NCBI GenBank assembly: GCA_029339505.1
Contig: JAQISU010000167.1
Span: 1,936,501 to 2,000,500, forward strand
Direction of reading: 5' to 3'
Origin: Unio delphinus
Taxonomy: Eukaryota > Mollusca > Bivalvia > Unionida > Unionidae
DNA: 64,000 nucleotides
A model generated the notes under the pieces. It worked only from the letters and a program-made list of their open reading frames with translations. It was not told the origin of the DNA and searched no databases. The position numbers and the translations under genes were made by a program. Shown in pieces: positions 7,549 through 20,353 of this stretch (within the stretch, counting starts at the first letter, position 1; every line of letters starts with the position of its first letter).

Positions 7549-9389
7549 ACCAGTTACTCTAGTCAATTGACTAATATTAGACTACTCTCTAGAAAAGTAG
7601 ATCACTTTACACTATTATGTATATTTGATTTTATTTATACTTGATTTAATTTGTTAGTTTTAAATTTTTTAAAAAATTCTTTTACATGTTATTGTAATGT
7701 AACTTTATTTCCCGTATTTTACATTGTCCAGAAATTCAGCAGTAAACAACTAATAATAGAAACTTTGTACCTATTGCTGACCTAGTTCCTAACCTTGCTT
7801 CAGAACCATTAACTGTTGTAGTAAACAATTATTAAAATTCTTTGAGTAAAGTGAATCAAGGCCATGAAGAACATGACAAGTACCAGGTAAAAGTTAGGCT
7901 TTTCCAGTGGACTGACCAACATCCGGGCATCTGTTTTGCATTTAAGCTAGATTTATTATTGATGTTTTTAAAAAGAATAGTCATTAGTACCTTAACAGTT
8001 GAGAAGTTAAAATGTTTTATGTTATGACAAGTTTCTGGACCAATTATTTTGCTTTCTTCAATTTATTTGGATTTCATGTTTATTTTCCCTGGAAATACTA
8101 GTTATATAGTTCTTTGACAAGGACAGTTATTGAAATTTACACAGCATTCAAACACTGGAATATTATTTTCTGTGATTCAACAAAGAACCATTGACATATC
8201 AGTACAACGCTGACCACAGCATACAACACCTTCCATTTTGGATTTCATCAGGATTCGAACTAAGTTTAATTATAACTTTTTATTACTAGGACTTTTATTT
8301 TTTAATTCTTTGATTATTTTTGATTTGATTAATAAAATTGCAAGTTCTTTTTCTCATTATTACCTTGTTTTTCTAGAGAAATAAATTTGTTAAATTTTAA
8401 AAAGCATGTTGTCTTCACTTTTTTCTTGTTGTGTTTTTTTAAGAGCATAAACATGTAACAACACCACATAATCTCACTACTCGGATAGAAATTTTATACT
8501 GTGTCTCCTTGATAGGGAATTATTGTTTGGGTGCTAAAACTTCACCTATATGATAAGAACTGCAACAGTTTTCTTTATTTCACAAGAACCATCAGAGACA
8601 TCTACAAGGTCAAAGCAAATCAATATCCTGTATATAAAGAGTACCTTTCTATTAAGGACAATTTTATCATGTCCCTTCAATTGCAGGTATTCCTTAACAT
8701 ACAGAATTAACTATTATTTTCTGTTTGATCCATAATCATGAAAATATCTGTGAATCCAACATTTTCTTTTGTGTATATTGTTTGCCACTATTCTGGGGTT
8801 ATCTTTGATAAAGGATCAATTTGAGTTGAAAACACGTAGGCTAGTTAAGCAAGAGTTCTTTATAGGGAATGATGCTCTCATGTCCAAAAACAATTTCCAG
8901 TAATTCGTAGTATGTCCATTTCTTCTTTTGAACTGCCAAGTGCTGAAACCATCTCAAATATTTTGAGTGACAAGATTGTCAAATTTGCTGTTGTGGCTGC
9001 CATATTGAATGTAAGATCTGCATGATCATAGGATCATAGAGTAAAACAAGACAACATTGGAAGACGTTTGGTAAAAGTCCCATGTTGATATGGCTATCTG
9101 TTCTGATGAATTAGTTACACGATTTTCAATATGTTCCATGTGACAGCTTTATCTGAGGTAACACTGGCAACCAACTAGATATCATAATTAGTTTCTGGTT
9201 AAAAAAAACATGTTGATGTAACTAACTATTAGGTCTAGTAGCTACAACATTTTCAAAATGGCTTCCATAATGGACACAACTGATGTCAAATCAGTACCAT
9301 ATTCAGTCAGTTATCAATGGAACATGATAAGTCTTCAGGTGAAAATAAAATGTTGATGTGACTTTCCATCAAGGTGGAGCAGCAGCAAT
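7276..9389. other. Non-coding stretch with one TA microsatellite
   Basis: No supported gene. A perfect (TA)n tract occupies 7481-7544. Segment 8920-9380 resembles 38230-38480 (phrases such as 'cttcttttgaactgcc...tgctgaaa' and 'aagattgtcaaatt') and contains degenerate forms of the 60-bp satellite unit that follows. Confidence 0.6.
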
Positions 9390-9556
9390 CAACGTTCCCT
9401 CTAAGCGAATGGTAGATGCGCACGCAGTGCTCGCTGCACTTCGCAAGCATTACGGAGAGAAGCATAATTTAATGTTGAATTGAGTGAAATTTGACATTTC
9501 AGCTGTGCAGGGATGCCTGAGCAGCTGCGCACGTGCACAGCTTAGATGGAACATTG
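9390..9556. mobile_element. 167-bp hAT-like MITE
   Basis: Begins caacgttccctctaagc and ends with the near reverse complement gcttagatggaacattg (2 mismatches). It is flanked by 8-bp direct repeats gcagcaat (9382-9389) and gaagcaat (9557-9564), one mismatch. An 8-bp duplication and a 'GTTCCCTCTAAGC' terminus fit hAT non-autonomous elements. GC content is clearly higher than in the surroundings. Confidence 0.75.
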
Positions 9557-9570
9557 GAAGCAATAAGATT

Positions 9571-12500
9571 TTCAAGATGTCAATTTGGTGGCCATACTGG
9601 ATATCAGATTGGCACAATTTTTATTCCATTCCAACTACAATGTTGTAATGGCCATATTGGATATCAGATTGGCACAATTTTTATTCCATTCCAACTAGAC
9701 TGCTGTAATGGACATTTTGGATATCAGATTGACACAAATTTTTATTTCAGACCAACTAGACTGCTGTAATGGCCATATTGGATATCAGATTGACAATTTT
9801 TATTTCAGTCCAACTAGACTGCTGTAATGTCCATATTGGATATCAGATTGTCACAATTTTTATTACAGTCCAACTAGACTGTTGTAATGGCCATATTGGA
9901 TATCAGATTGACACAAATTTTTATTTCAGTCCAACTAGACTGCTGTAATGTCCATATTGGATATCAGATTGACACAAATTTTTATTTCAGACTAACAAGA
10001 CTGCTGTAATGTCCATATTGGATATCAGATTGAAACAATTGTTACTTCAGTCCAACTAGACTGCTGTAATGTCCATATTGGATATCAGATTGACACAATT
10101 GTTACTTCAGTCCAACTAGACTGCTGTAATGGCCATATTGGATATCAGATTGACACAAATTTTTATTTCAGACCAACTAGACTGCTGTAATGTCCATATT
10201 GGATATCAGATTGGCACAATTTTTATTTCAGTCCAACTAGACTGCTGTAATGGCCATATTGGATATCAGATTGGCACAATTTTTATTTCAGTCCAACTAG
10301 ACTGCTGTAATGGCCATATTGGATATCAGATTGTCACAATTTTTATTACAGTCCAACTAGACTGTTGTAATGGCCATATTGGATATCAGATTGGCACAAT
10401 TTTTATTTCAGTCCAACTAGACTGCTGTAATGGCCATATTGGATATCAGATTGGCAAAATTTTTATTTCAGTCCAACTAGACTGCTGTAATGGCCATATT
10501 GGATATCAGATTGACACAAATTTTTATTTCAGTCCAACTAGACTGCTGTAATGTCCATATTGGATATCAGATTGACACAATTGTTACTTCAGTCCAACTA
10601 GACTGCTGTAATGTCCATATTGGATATCAGATTGAAACAATTGTTACTTCAGTCCAACTAGACTGCTGTAATGTCCATATTGGATATCAGATTGACATAA
10701 TTGTTACTTCAGTCCAACTAGACTGCTGTAATGGCCATATTGGATATCAGATTGACACAAATTTTTATTTCAGACCAACTAGACTGCTGTAATGTCCATA
10801 TTGGATATCAGATTGAAACAATTGTTACTTCAGTCCAACTAGACTGCTGTAATGTCCATATTGGATATCAGATTGAAACAATTGTTACTTCAGTCCAACT
10901 AGACTGCTGTAATGGCCATATTGGATATCAGATTGACACAAATTTTTATTTCAGTCCAACTAGACTGCTGTAATGTCCATATTGGATATCAGATTGGCAC
11001 AATTTTTATTTCAGTCCAACTAGACTGCTGTAATAGCCATATTGGATATCAGATTGGCACAATTTTTATTTCAGTCCAACTAGACTGCTGTAATGGCCAT
11101 ATTGGATATCAGATTGACACAATTTTTATTTCAGTCCAATTAAGACTGCTGTAATGGCCATATTTGACATCAGATTGGCACAATTTTTATTCCATTCCAA
11201 TTAGACTGCTGTAATGGCCATATTGGATATCAGATTGACACAATTGTTGTTTCAGTCCAACTAGACTGCTGTAATGGCCATATTGGATATCAGATTGACA
11301 CAAATTTTTATTTCAGTCCAACTAGACTGCTGTAATGTCCATATTGGATATCAGATTGGCACAATTTTTATTTCAGTCCAACTAGACTGCTGTAATGGCC
11401 ATATTGGATATCAGATTGGCACAATTTTTATTTCAGTCCAACTAGACTGCTGTAATGGCCATATTGGATATCAGATTGACACAATTTTTATTTCAGTCCA
11501 ATTAAGACTGCTGTAATGGCCATATTTGACATCAGATTGGCACAATTTTTATTCTATTCCAATTAGACTGCTGTAATGGCCATATTGGATATCAGATTGA
11601 CACAATTGTTGTTTCAGTCCAACTAGACTGCTGTAATGGCCATATTGGATATCAGATTGACACAAATTTTTATTTCAGTCCAACTAGACTGCTGTAATGT
11701 CCCTATTGGATATCAGATTGAAACAATTGTTACTTCAGTCCAACTAGACTGCTGTAATGGCCATATTGGATATCAGATTGACACAAATTTTTATTTCAGT
11801 CCAACTAGACTGCTGTAATGTCCATATTGGATATCAGATTGGCACAATTTTTATTTCAGTCCAACTAGACTGCTGTAATGGCCATATTGGATATCAGATT
11901 GGCACAATTTTTATTTCAGTCCAACTAGACTGCTGTAATGGCCATATTGGATATCAGATTGACACAATTTTTATTTCAGTCCAATTAAGACTGCTGTAAT
12001 GGCCATATTTGACATCAGATTGGCACAATTTTTATTCCATTCCAATTAGACTGCTGTAATGGCCATATTGGATATCAGATTGACACAATTGTTGTTTCAG
12101 TCCAACTAGACTGCTGTAATGGCCATATTGGATATCAGATTGACACAAATTTTTATTTCAGTCCAACTAGACTGCTGTAATGGCCATATTGGATATCAGA
12201 TTGACACAATTTTTATTTCAGTCCAATTAAGACTGCTGTAATGGCCATATTTGACATCAGATTGGCACAATTTTTATTCCATTCCAATTAGACTGCTGTA
12301 ATGGCCATATTGGATATCAGATTGACACAATTGTTGTTTCAGTCCAACTAGACTGCTGTAATGGCCATATTGGATATCAGATTGACACAAATTTTTATTT
12401 CAGTCCAACTAGACTGCTGTAATGTCCATATTGGATATCCGATTGACACAATTTTTATTTCAGTCCAACTAGACTGCTGTAATGTCCATATTGGATATCA

Positions 12501-12594
12501 GATTGGCACATTTTTTACTTCAGTCCAAATAGACTGCTGTAATGGCCATATTGGACATCAAATTGGCACAATTTTTATTTCAGACCAACTAGAC
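9571..12594. repeat. ~60-bp satellite array, about 50 units, with higher-order structure
   Basis: Unit core 'ccatattggatatcagattg', then a variable acacaa/gcacaa spacer, 'tttttatttcagtccaact' and 'agactgctgtaatg'. Units are 60-61 bp. Several unit types alternate ('caatttttatttcag', 'caattgttacttcag', 'caattgttgtttcag', 'ccaattaagactg'). Because 60 is divisible by three and units lack stops, spurious frames of 60-140 codons with a 20-residue period appear; I do not call them genes. Confidence 0.95.
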
Positions 12595-12815
12595 ACCAAA
12601 ATAAGTCTACTGGTGAAAACACTCTGCTGGTAAGACTTTGCATTCATCAGGAGTAACATTATCAAGATATTTAACATGACTGTTGTAATGGCTATATTGG
12701 GATTAAGATTGTACCCATTTTTATTTCAGAACAACATGGCGGCTGTAATGGCCATATTGGATGTCAGATTGGACCCATTATCATATAAGACCAAGGTGTC
12801 AGCTCAAGTGTTAAG
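12595..12815. repeat. Degenerate flank of the satellite
   Basis: Contains two diverged units ('gactgttgtaatggctatattggg', 'ggctgtaatggccatattgg') separated by unrelated sequence. This looks like the unamplified ancestral repeat beside the homogenised array. Confidence 0.6.
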
Positions 12816-13171
12816 CTTTATTAATTCACATTCGATATTTTGTGTTTGTTTGATTAGGATTTTTAATGTAGCTTTTAAAAAAATTTCAGTCATATCTCTA
12901 CAATGTCTGCAGTGAGGCAGTTTATAGTGATGTCAAGCACTGGAGAATAATGCCACAGACATGTAGCATGATGCCCCACCCAGTGAGTCAGTCACATTTT
13001 CCTAACACCAGGCCGACCAGTCCTAACTCCTAACCTCTTAATGCTGAGCGTCAAGCAAGGCAGCTGATAGTACCATATTTAGTAAGTCTTTTGGTATGAC
13101 TCGACCGAGGATCGAATCCACGACCTCCCGCTTCCAGGGTGAACGCTTGAACCACTAGGCCACCAGAACGG
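12816..13171 (-). mobile_element. tRNA-derived SINE, family 2, copy 1
   Basis: Read on the minus strand, the head contains a polymerase III A-box-like TGGCCTAGTGG and a B-box-like GATTCGATCC about 35 bp later. The body is shared with 39862-40154 and 54935-55233 ('tcatatctctacaatgtctg', 'agacatgtagcatgatg', 'aacaccaggccgaccag'). Flanks cattcgatat / cattcaatat suggest a target-site duplication. Confidence 0.8.
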
Positions 13172-14275
13172 TTCATTCAATATAATTTATACATTAGAAT
13201 TTATTCCAGAATTAACATACACCCTGCAAATTCATCTACTTTAAGATACTGACCATTTAATTTTTGTCCGTGGATAGGGGCTGATTTTCTTTCGAGACAG
13301 ATATTCTTTTTATCTATATTTGTCTTTTAAAATATTATAAGACATGTTATGTTGCAAGAAAATCAGAGCATGTTCAATAATATAAATTCAGAAATACTAA
13401 TGTATAAAATTTGGTGTGGTACAAAGCTCTAAAATATATATATTTTTTGCTAATGCTTGAATGACATGTAGAAAATGTTATTTATTTTACTGTCTCTAGT
13501 TAGGACTTTATATGAAGCAACTTAATTATAGCACAGATTACAGTTTGATCTGAGTTGTGGAAGTATAATGGTGTAGAACCCACAGAATCTGTATTTTGTG
13601 TGAAATGTTGATCAAAATATTGGAACTGAAAATACCTAAGTGAAAGATATGTGTACAAGGTAACAGTTTAAATTTCCTAGGTAAACTAAGAGACCAGTTG
13701 ACAACAAATGGAGCAAGAATTGAAATGCATCAATGAATATCTTTGCTAGCACCTTTGATAGGAGATTCATCAGCACAAAAAGTCAGATGATATTCAAAAT
13801 ATAATGGTATGAAAGATATGGAGGGTGTAATGAAAGGATACCCTCTAAATTTGGTCCGCGTCCTACTATTATACCTCTGTTATGGATGCAAACACTCCCA
13901 CTGATACATTCACACACAATGCTTCATGAATCTAAATAAGATGTGATCCAAGATATTGAGGGTACAATCATGGAATAGTTTAAAATGCACAAATCATCTC
14001 AAGTGTGTAAATCAAGTTGGAGACCTAGTTTTAAATGGTTGAATTCATCTCCTAAAGAGGCACCCAAACAAGTTTGATCTGTCAAATACAAGGTGAAACA
14101 TGAAAAGCTAAAACTACAAATCACTTCAGAGTAAAAAGTGACCTAGTTATAGTATGGTTCAGGCACACTCAGAGAATGCATCAAACTACATCCTCAAAAC
14201 TTTTGGTGCAACAGAATTTAAGTAATTGAAGATTTAAGTAATCAAATGATTAAAATACATTGGTCACTCATGCAT
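13172..14275. other. Non-coding stretch
   Basis: No gene, RNA or recognisable element seen; AT-rich with frequent stops in all frames. Confidence 0.5.
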
Positions 14276-14407
14276 GAATATATGGTCAGAGTGGTGTGGC
14301 TGAATATATGGTCAGAGTGGTGTGGCTGAATATATGGTCAGAGTGGTATGGCTGAATATATGGTCAGAGTGGTGTGGCTGAATATATGGTCAGAGTGGTG
14401 TGGCTGA
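14276..14407. repeat. 26-bp tandem repeat, five units
   Basis: Unit 'gaatatatggtcagagtggt' plus 'gtggct', nearly identical copies. Confidence 0.95.
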
Positions 14408-15744
14408 AGACTTTTCAGAGTTACCTTTTTATGGAGATGCATCCAAAAACAAGGTTTATTAAATACAGATGAAAAATAAAGAATGAATAAATGAAAATAC
14501 ATTGGTCATCCAGGCATGACAGTTTACTCAGTGTTTTTTTTTTAGCATGGTTCAGTAACATCTTCATAAATACATATTTTGATGTGAAAAAGGGTCTATA
14601 AAATGCATAATTAATCAACAAACCAATGGACAATATGCAATATAATTTTTAAAAAAATAATTCAAATTTTCATGTGTAATTTCCTCTCATCTTGGGGTAA
14701 TTTGGGAACATACTAATAATTCAATAAGTTAAGAATTTTTAAGACCCTAGTCTGCCTTTGTGTATCTTTGAGTGAGGCACTTTACATCCATTTAAGTGAC
14801 TATAGTCTTTCATGTGCAAATCTGCTATTAAACTTCAATCAATAAATAAATCAATTGGACTGCAGAAGTAGTACAATCAAAAAATGTACAAATATTTCTG
14901 AATTTCCAACTCTATGTCGATCTGATCTAATGTGGCCTCAAGTTTCTGAAAAAAATTTCACACTCAACTTGTGTTGGGAACAGGATAGATTTTCATGATC
15001 GATCAAACTCGGCTAACCAATCAATGATCTATTAATAATTTATTTATCCGTCCACAATATATCTTTCAAAAATGAGACGACTTTTTAAATAACCCTAAAA
15101 TATAATAATAGCCATATGACAGGAAATAATTAATGTTCAATCAAATCAATAATTCATAACATAAAATTAACTTGTACCAAAGTAAATTTTTAAAAATGAT
15201 CGGTTAAAGATTTAATGTGCACCATTTAGAATATACTGAGTTGAGTGTGAAAATGTCATATTACTACAGATTGGCTCCGCAAAGTAACTAGAACTGTGCC
15301 CACTTGTTTCTAAATTATACTGAATATGAAAACATATGGTCACTAAAAACATCTTTAATCAATGACAACTCAAGGACATGGTTTCAAAAGAATTATGTGA
15401 TTATGTGACACAATGCAAAGTTAGAAAACAAAATCCATCCTGTAATGCTTGTTCTTATTACTAATTTCTAAATTAAAATGATCTAATTCAAATTCTACAA
15501 AAATATGTTGAACAGTTCATCAATCGATCATGTACAACATTCCTCTGATGATAAGATCAGGGGACCAATTTTCTTTGTAGAAAAAAAAAGATTATAGCAT
15601 GTGTTAACATTAGGCAAAGGTATCATTAGGAAATTTTCAAATGTGGTAAAAATGAGTGGTCGCCTATCAGCAAAACATGGGCATATCTTTAAATAAATAT
15701 GGTACATCTAAATACTTTGCACACTGTAACTATCTTATATACAA
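14408..15744. other. Non-coding stretch
   Basis: No supported feature; AT-rich unique-looking sequence. Confidence 0.5.
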
Positions 15745-17780
15745 ACTTTATACTGAATCATATGAGTGTAATACAATACTGAGTACTTTATACTGAATCA
15801 TTTTTTTTTTTTATGGTTTAACGCCATTTTTAAGCACAATATAGGCTATACATGGCGGCCAGTATTAATGGTGGAGAAAGAACCCGGAAAAAAAACCGGA
15901 AAGAACAACCGACCCACGAGAAGCTACTGGCAAGCTCTCTCACATAACTACATTAGCCGAATCTTAGACTTGAACTCACGGTGAGATGGCAGTGATCCGT
16001 AACGGCCACTCGGGGCCCCTCTATACTGAATCATTTAAGTATACTATATTATAGAGTACTTTATACTGAATCATTTAAGTGTACTACAATACAGAGTACT
16101 TTATACTGAATCATTTAAGTGTACTACAATACAGAGTACTTTATACTGAATCATTTAAGTGTACTACAATACAGAGTACTTTATACTGAATCATTTAAGT
16201 GTACTACAATACAGAGTACTTTATACTGAATCATTTAAGTGTACAACAATACAGAGTACTTTATACTGAATCATATAAATGTACTACAATACAGAGTACT
16301 TTATACTGAATCATATAAATGTACTACAATACAGAGTACTTTATACTGAATCATATAAATGTACTACAATACAGAGTACTTTATACTGAATCATATAAAT
16401 GTACTACAATACAGAGTACTTTATACTGAATCACTTAAATGTACTACAATACAGAGTACTTTATACTGAATCATATAAATGTACAATACAGAGTACTTTA
16501 TACTGAATCATTTAAATGTACTACAATACAGAGTACTTTATACTGAATCATTTAAATGTACTACAATACAGAGTACTTTATACTGAATCATATAAATGTA
16601 CTACAATATAGAGTACTTTATACTGAATCATATAAATGTACTACAATACAGAGTACTTTATACTGAATCATATAAATGTACTACAAATCAGAGTACTTTA
16701 TAATGAATCATATAAATTTACTAAATTACAGAGTACTTTATACTGAATCATGTAAATGTACTACAATACAGAGTACTTTATACTGAATCATTTAAGTGTA
16801 CTACAATACAGAGTACTTTATAATGAATCATTTAAGTGTACTATAATACAGAGTACTTTATACTGAATCATTAAGTGTACTACAATACAGAGTACTTTAT
16901 ACAGAATCATTTAAGTGTACTACAATACAGAATACTTTATACTGAATCATTTAAGTGTACTACAATACAGAGTACTTTATACTGAATCATATAAATGTAC
17001 TACAATACAGAGTACTTTATACTGAATCATATAAATGTACTACAATACAGAGTACTTTATAATGAATCATATAAATGTACTACATTACAGAGTACTTTAT
17101 ACTGAATCATATAAGTGTACTACATTACAGAGTACTTTATACTGAATCATATAAGTGTACTACAATACAGAGTACTTTATACTGAATCATATAAATGTAC
17201 TACAATACAGAGTACTTTATACTGAATCATATAAATGTAAATGTACTACAATACAGAGTACTTTATACTGAATCATATAAATGTAAATGTACTACATTAC
17301 AGAGTACTTTATACTGAATCATATAAATGTACTACATTACAGAGTACTTTATACTGAATCATATAAATGTACTACAATACAGAGTACTTTATACTGAATC
17401 ATATAAATGTACTACATTACAAAGTACTTTATACTGAATCATATAAATGTACTAAATTACAGAGTACTTTATACTGAATCATATAAATGTACTACATTAC
17501 AGAGTACTTTATACTGAATCAAATAAATGTACTACAATACAGAGTACTTTATACTGAATCATATAAATGTACTAAATTACAGAGTACTTTATACTGAATC
17601 ATATAAATGTACTACATTACAGAGTACTTTATACTGAATCATATAAATGTACTACATTACAGAGTACTTTATACTGAATCATATAAATGTACTACATTAC
17701 AGAGTACTTTATACTGAATCATAAATGTACTACAATACAGAGTACTTTATACTGAATCATAAATGTACTACATTACAGAG
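15745..17780. repeat. 40-bp minisatellite, ~45 units, interrupted by a SINE
   Basis: Unit 'actttatactgaatcatata' plus 'aatgtactacaatacagagt'. Two variants (cattTAAGTG and catATAAATG) occur in blocks: the first mainly at 16022-16260 and 16780-16980, the second in most other parts. A few units carry a duplicated 'aaatgt'. A SINE at 15801-16021 splits the array near its left end. Confidence 0.95.
15801..16021 (-). mobile_element. tRNA-derived SINE, family 1, inside the 40-bp array
   Basis: The body ('aggctatacatggcggccag', 'attaatggtgga') is shared with copies at 26949, 35601, 44675 and 47372. The flanking 12-bp duplication tatactgaatca (15789-15800 and 16022-16033) is made from the array unit, so the SINE inserted after the array existed. 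The head lacks a ~17-bp piece containing part of the A-box region. Confidence 0.88.
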
Positions 17781-18573
17781 GGAATTTGTGGCCATGACCA
17801 CAAGTTACTGTGGAGATCTGCTTATCAGTCAAGTAAAACTGCAAACAACAATAATCCTGATCTGCCATAGCATAATGCAGATATGATTTTTTGATGCTAG
17901 TTCTACCCTGATTTGCTGGCACATTATACAACAGCAGACCTGTGTTTGTACAGTTTGCAGTTGGATTTGTCTTATAAAAAAGTTAACAATTATATACATA
18001 CACACACACCCCCAGAGTAGTCATCTCCATTTTTGACAAACCCCGATGCATAGTCCTAATTTGGAAAGTTTAGAAATTCAATATCTTTTTCCTATAGAAA
18101 GTATACAGGCATATTATGGAATAACACTGCACTGGAAAAAGGTCACAAATGTCATGAAAACAAACTAATTCATTTTTCCTACATTACAAAACTAACGATT
18201 TGCTGTACTAGATAAATGATGCAATAACTTTTGTGTGGAGCCAATATTAAATACAGAGCATAATTTGACTATGATATCACCACTAGCATTCAAGTAATCA
18301 GAAAATGCTATTCAAATCATTTGAGTAGGTGAGAAAATGTTGTTTTGGCCTTTGACTTTGATTTGAACAAAATCATTTTTGACTGCCAATTTCATTTCAG
18401 ATGTTAAGTATGTATTGATAATACAATAATATTTTTTTATTCCCAAGATTAATATAGAGAAACTTTTAATGATAATGAGAAACTTTTAATGATATTGTTA
18501 CTTTGAAGTAAAGATTAAGAATATGAAGGAATAAGCCAAGTATTTTGAATGTATAGGGAATGGGATCATTTAG

Positions 18574-18578
<5 letters not shown>
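17781..18578. other. Non-coding stretch with a dispersed repeat
   Basis: The part around 17850-17980 resembles 30640-30760 ('gctggcacattat...gcagacctg...tgcagttggat'), so it is a dispersed repeat related to the LINE-associated sequence there. No gene seen. Confidence 0.5.

Positions 18579-18660
<82 letters not shown>
18579..18660. repeat. (TA)n microsatellite
   Basis: About 41 TA units immediately left of a Tigger-like element, which targets TA. Confidence 0.95.
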
Positions 18661-18665
<5 letters not shown>

Positions 18666-20339
18666 CAACCCTGCTATAACATAAAGCCAGTAATGCTATA
18701 ACATAAAGCCAGTAACGCGAATTCGGATATAACGTGGTCGTGGCGTGGCTCCCGATATTTCGTATATTCATTTGCACATGAAAAAAATATTTATGGGTTT
18801 AAAGTTTATTATTATGGGAAGAGATCGCGCATGAGGTTGAATTTAATACGATCATGGCGTGGTCCCTGCAATTTTGATTATATGTATGTGCATTTTTAAT
18901 AAGAGAAATAGTGTAAAACGTTTATTATCACTTTGGGGAAGAGTTCTTGTATGAATTAGAATATAATACGATCGTGGCGTAGCTTCTGAAATTTAACAAT
19001 TTCACCAGTTTTGTGAAGTGTTATGCCAAAATAAACATTATCGGAAATGTTACTGGCTACTGATCCACGAGTAAAGCCAGTAAGTCGTCTTTGTTATTGT
19101 CTTCAATTAATTCGGTCTACAATCGTTGCACAAACAGTAACCGACATGGTTATTTTTCTTCACTGCATACATATACACAACCAAGCAAAAAGTACGAAAA
19201 AAAAAGTGCAAAACGTTTATTTTTGGATCGCGTAGGGCTTCGCCATTGTCGCAAACTGCGATTTTATTTTCCTTATTGGCGGCAAAATATACCATCTTGT
19301 GACTTTTTTTATTATCGACATTGTCGGCTGTTTAAACCTGTATGTACAACCATTGGTTTGGAGTGGAGAAATTCAAGGGCCCCATGAAAGGTAACCGCCA
19401 ACTTTAAAAATGCACAGATATTTATCTATTGTCACATAAACAATTTCTTTGTCTATACTGACAAACCATCTTAATAGTGTATTGTTACATCATAATCCGC
19501 TTATGCTGACATCGAACATCGAGCAAGAGTACTGTATGTTTTGAGATATTTGCTTTTTTTTGTTGTCGACATTTCTGGTAGCAGAGATCAACCGGACAAA
19601 GCATTGTCTCATAATCTAACTTTGTCGGATTTTCAAACGCTCGCTAGTAATTAAAATATATTTACTTAGACTGATATTTGTATGTAGATGGTAGGTAAAA
19701 TTCTCTTCCTTTCATTCAGAATTAAATCCTTCAGAACACTCACATTTTAAAAAAATAATCCATGTCATCAGACCAGAGCACATGCGTCTATCATACGTTG
19801 ACCCTTTGTTAATATTCTAACGCATGAGTGCAAGGCAGCATCACTCCGCTACCACAAATGTAAAAAATAAAAAAAATTCAAGAAAACATCTTGTAGTCTA
19901 TTCAGTAGGCAGGAGGAACTGTAACTACAATTGACCAAACGATGGCCACTTCATTTTTAAAAATGCACCCAGATAAAATAGTTTGCTGAAATTTCCAAGG
20001 AAACGGATAAACTTTGAAACACCGATCATTATTAAAAGGTACTCAGCAAATGGAAAAGAAATTCGTCTCAATCATGCAATACAATTATTTGATGTTGCCG
20101 CCACAATAAGAAATGGGCATTTGTTTGGTTCTCCAAAGCTATCCTTTAGTGACGACTTCAATAATGCATGAACCCGTCATCAAAAAAAGCCGACTACAAT
20201 CTTTCTATAAAAACCAGAGCTTTTATTCAAAGTTAGCTAGTATCAAACTTGAATAAAAGTGATGGCATCTGATGGGTTTTTGTATTTTTCAATGTGACAG
20301 GAACATGTTAACTGTGCCGTAAAAGTTTCCTTTTTGTTT

Positions 20340-20353
20340 GGAAAACGTTTATG
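20340..20353. repeat. Left target-site duplication of the PERK retrocopy
   Basis: ggaaaacgtttatg, matching ggaaaacatttatg at 22977-22990 with one mismatch; the pair brackets the retrocopy and its poly(A). Confidence 0.8.

Noticed and set aside
9533..12633. Open frames of 60-140 codons with a 20-residue repeat ('CCNGHIGYQIGTIFISVQLD' type)
   Set aside because: They come from a stop-free 60-bp satellite unit read in multiple overlapping frames; no start context, splice sites or recognisable domain.
12816..13171. True tRNA gene at the SINE head
   Set aside because: A- and B-box-like sequences are present but no full cloverleaf can be drawn and the segment is joined to a repeated SINE body.
15745..17780. 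CRISPR-like regular repeat
   Set aside because: Units are contiguous 40-bp repeats with no unique spacers, in a eukaryotic context.
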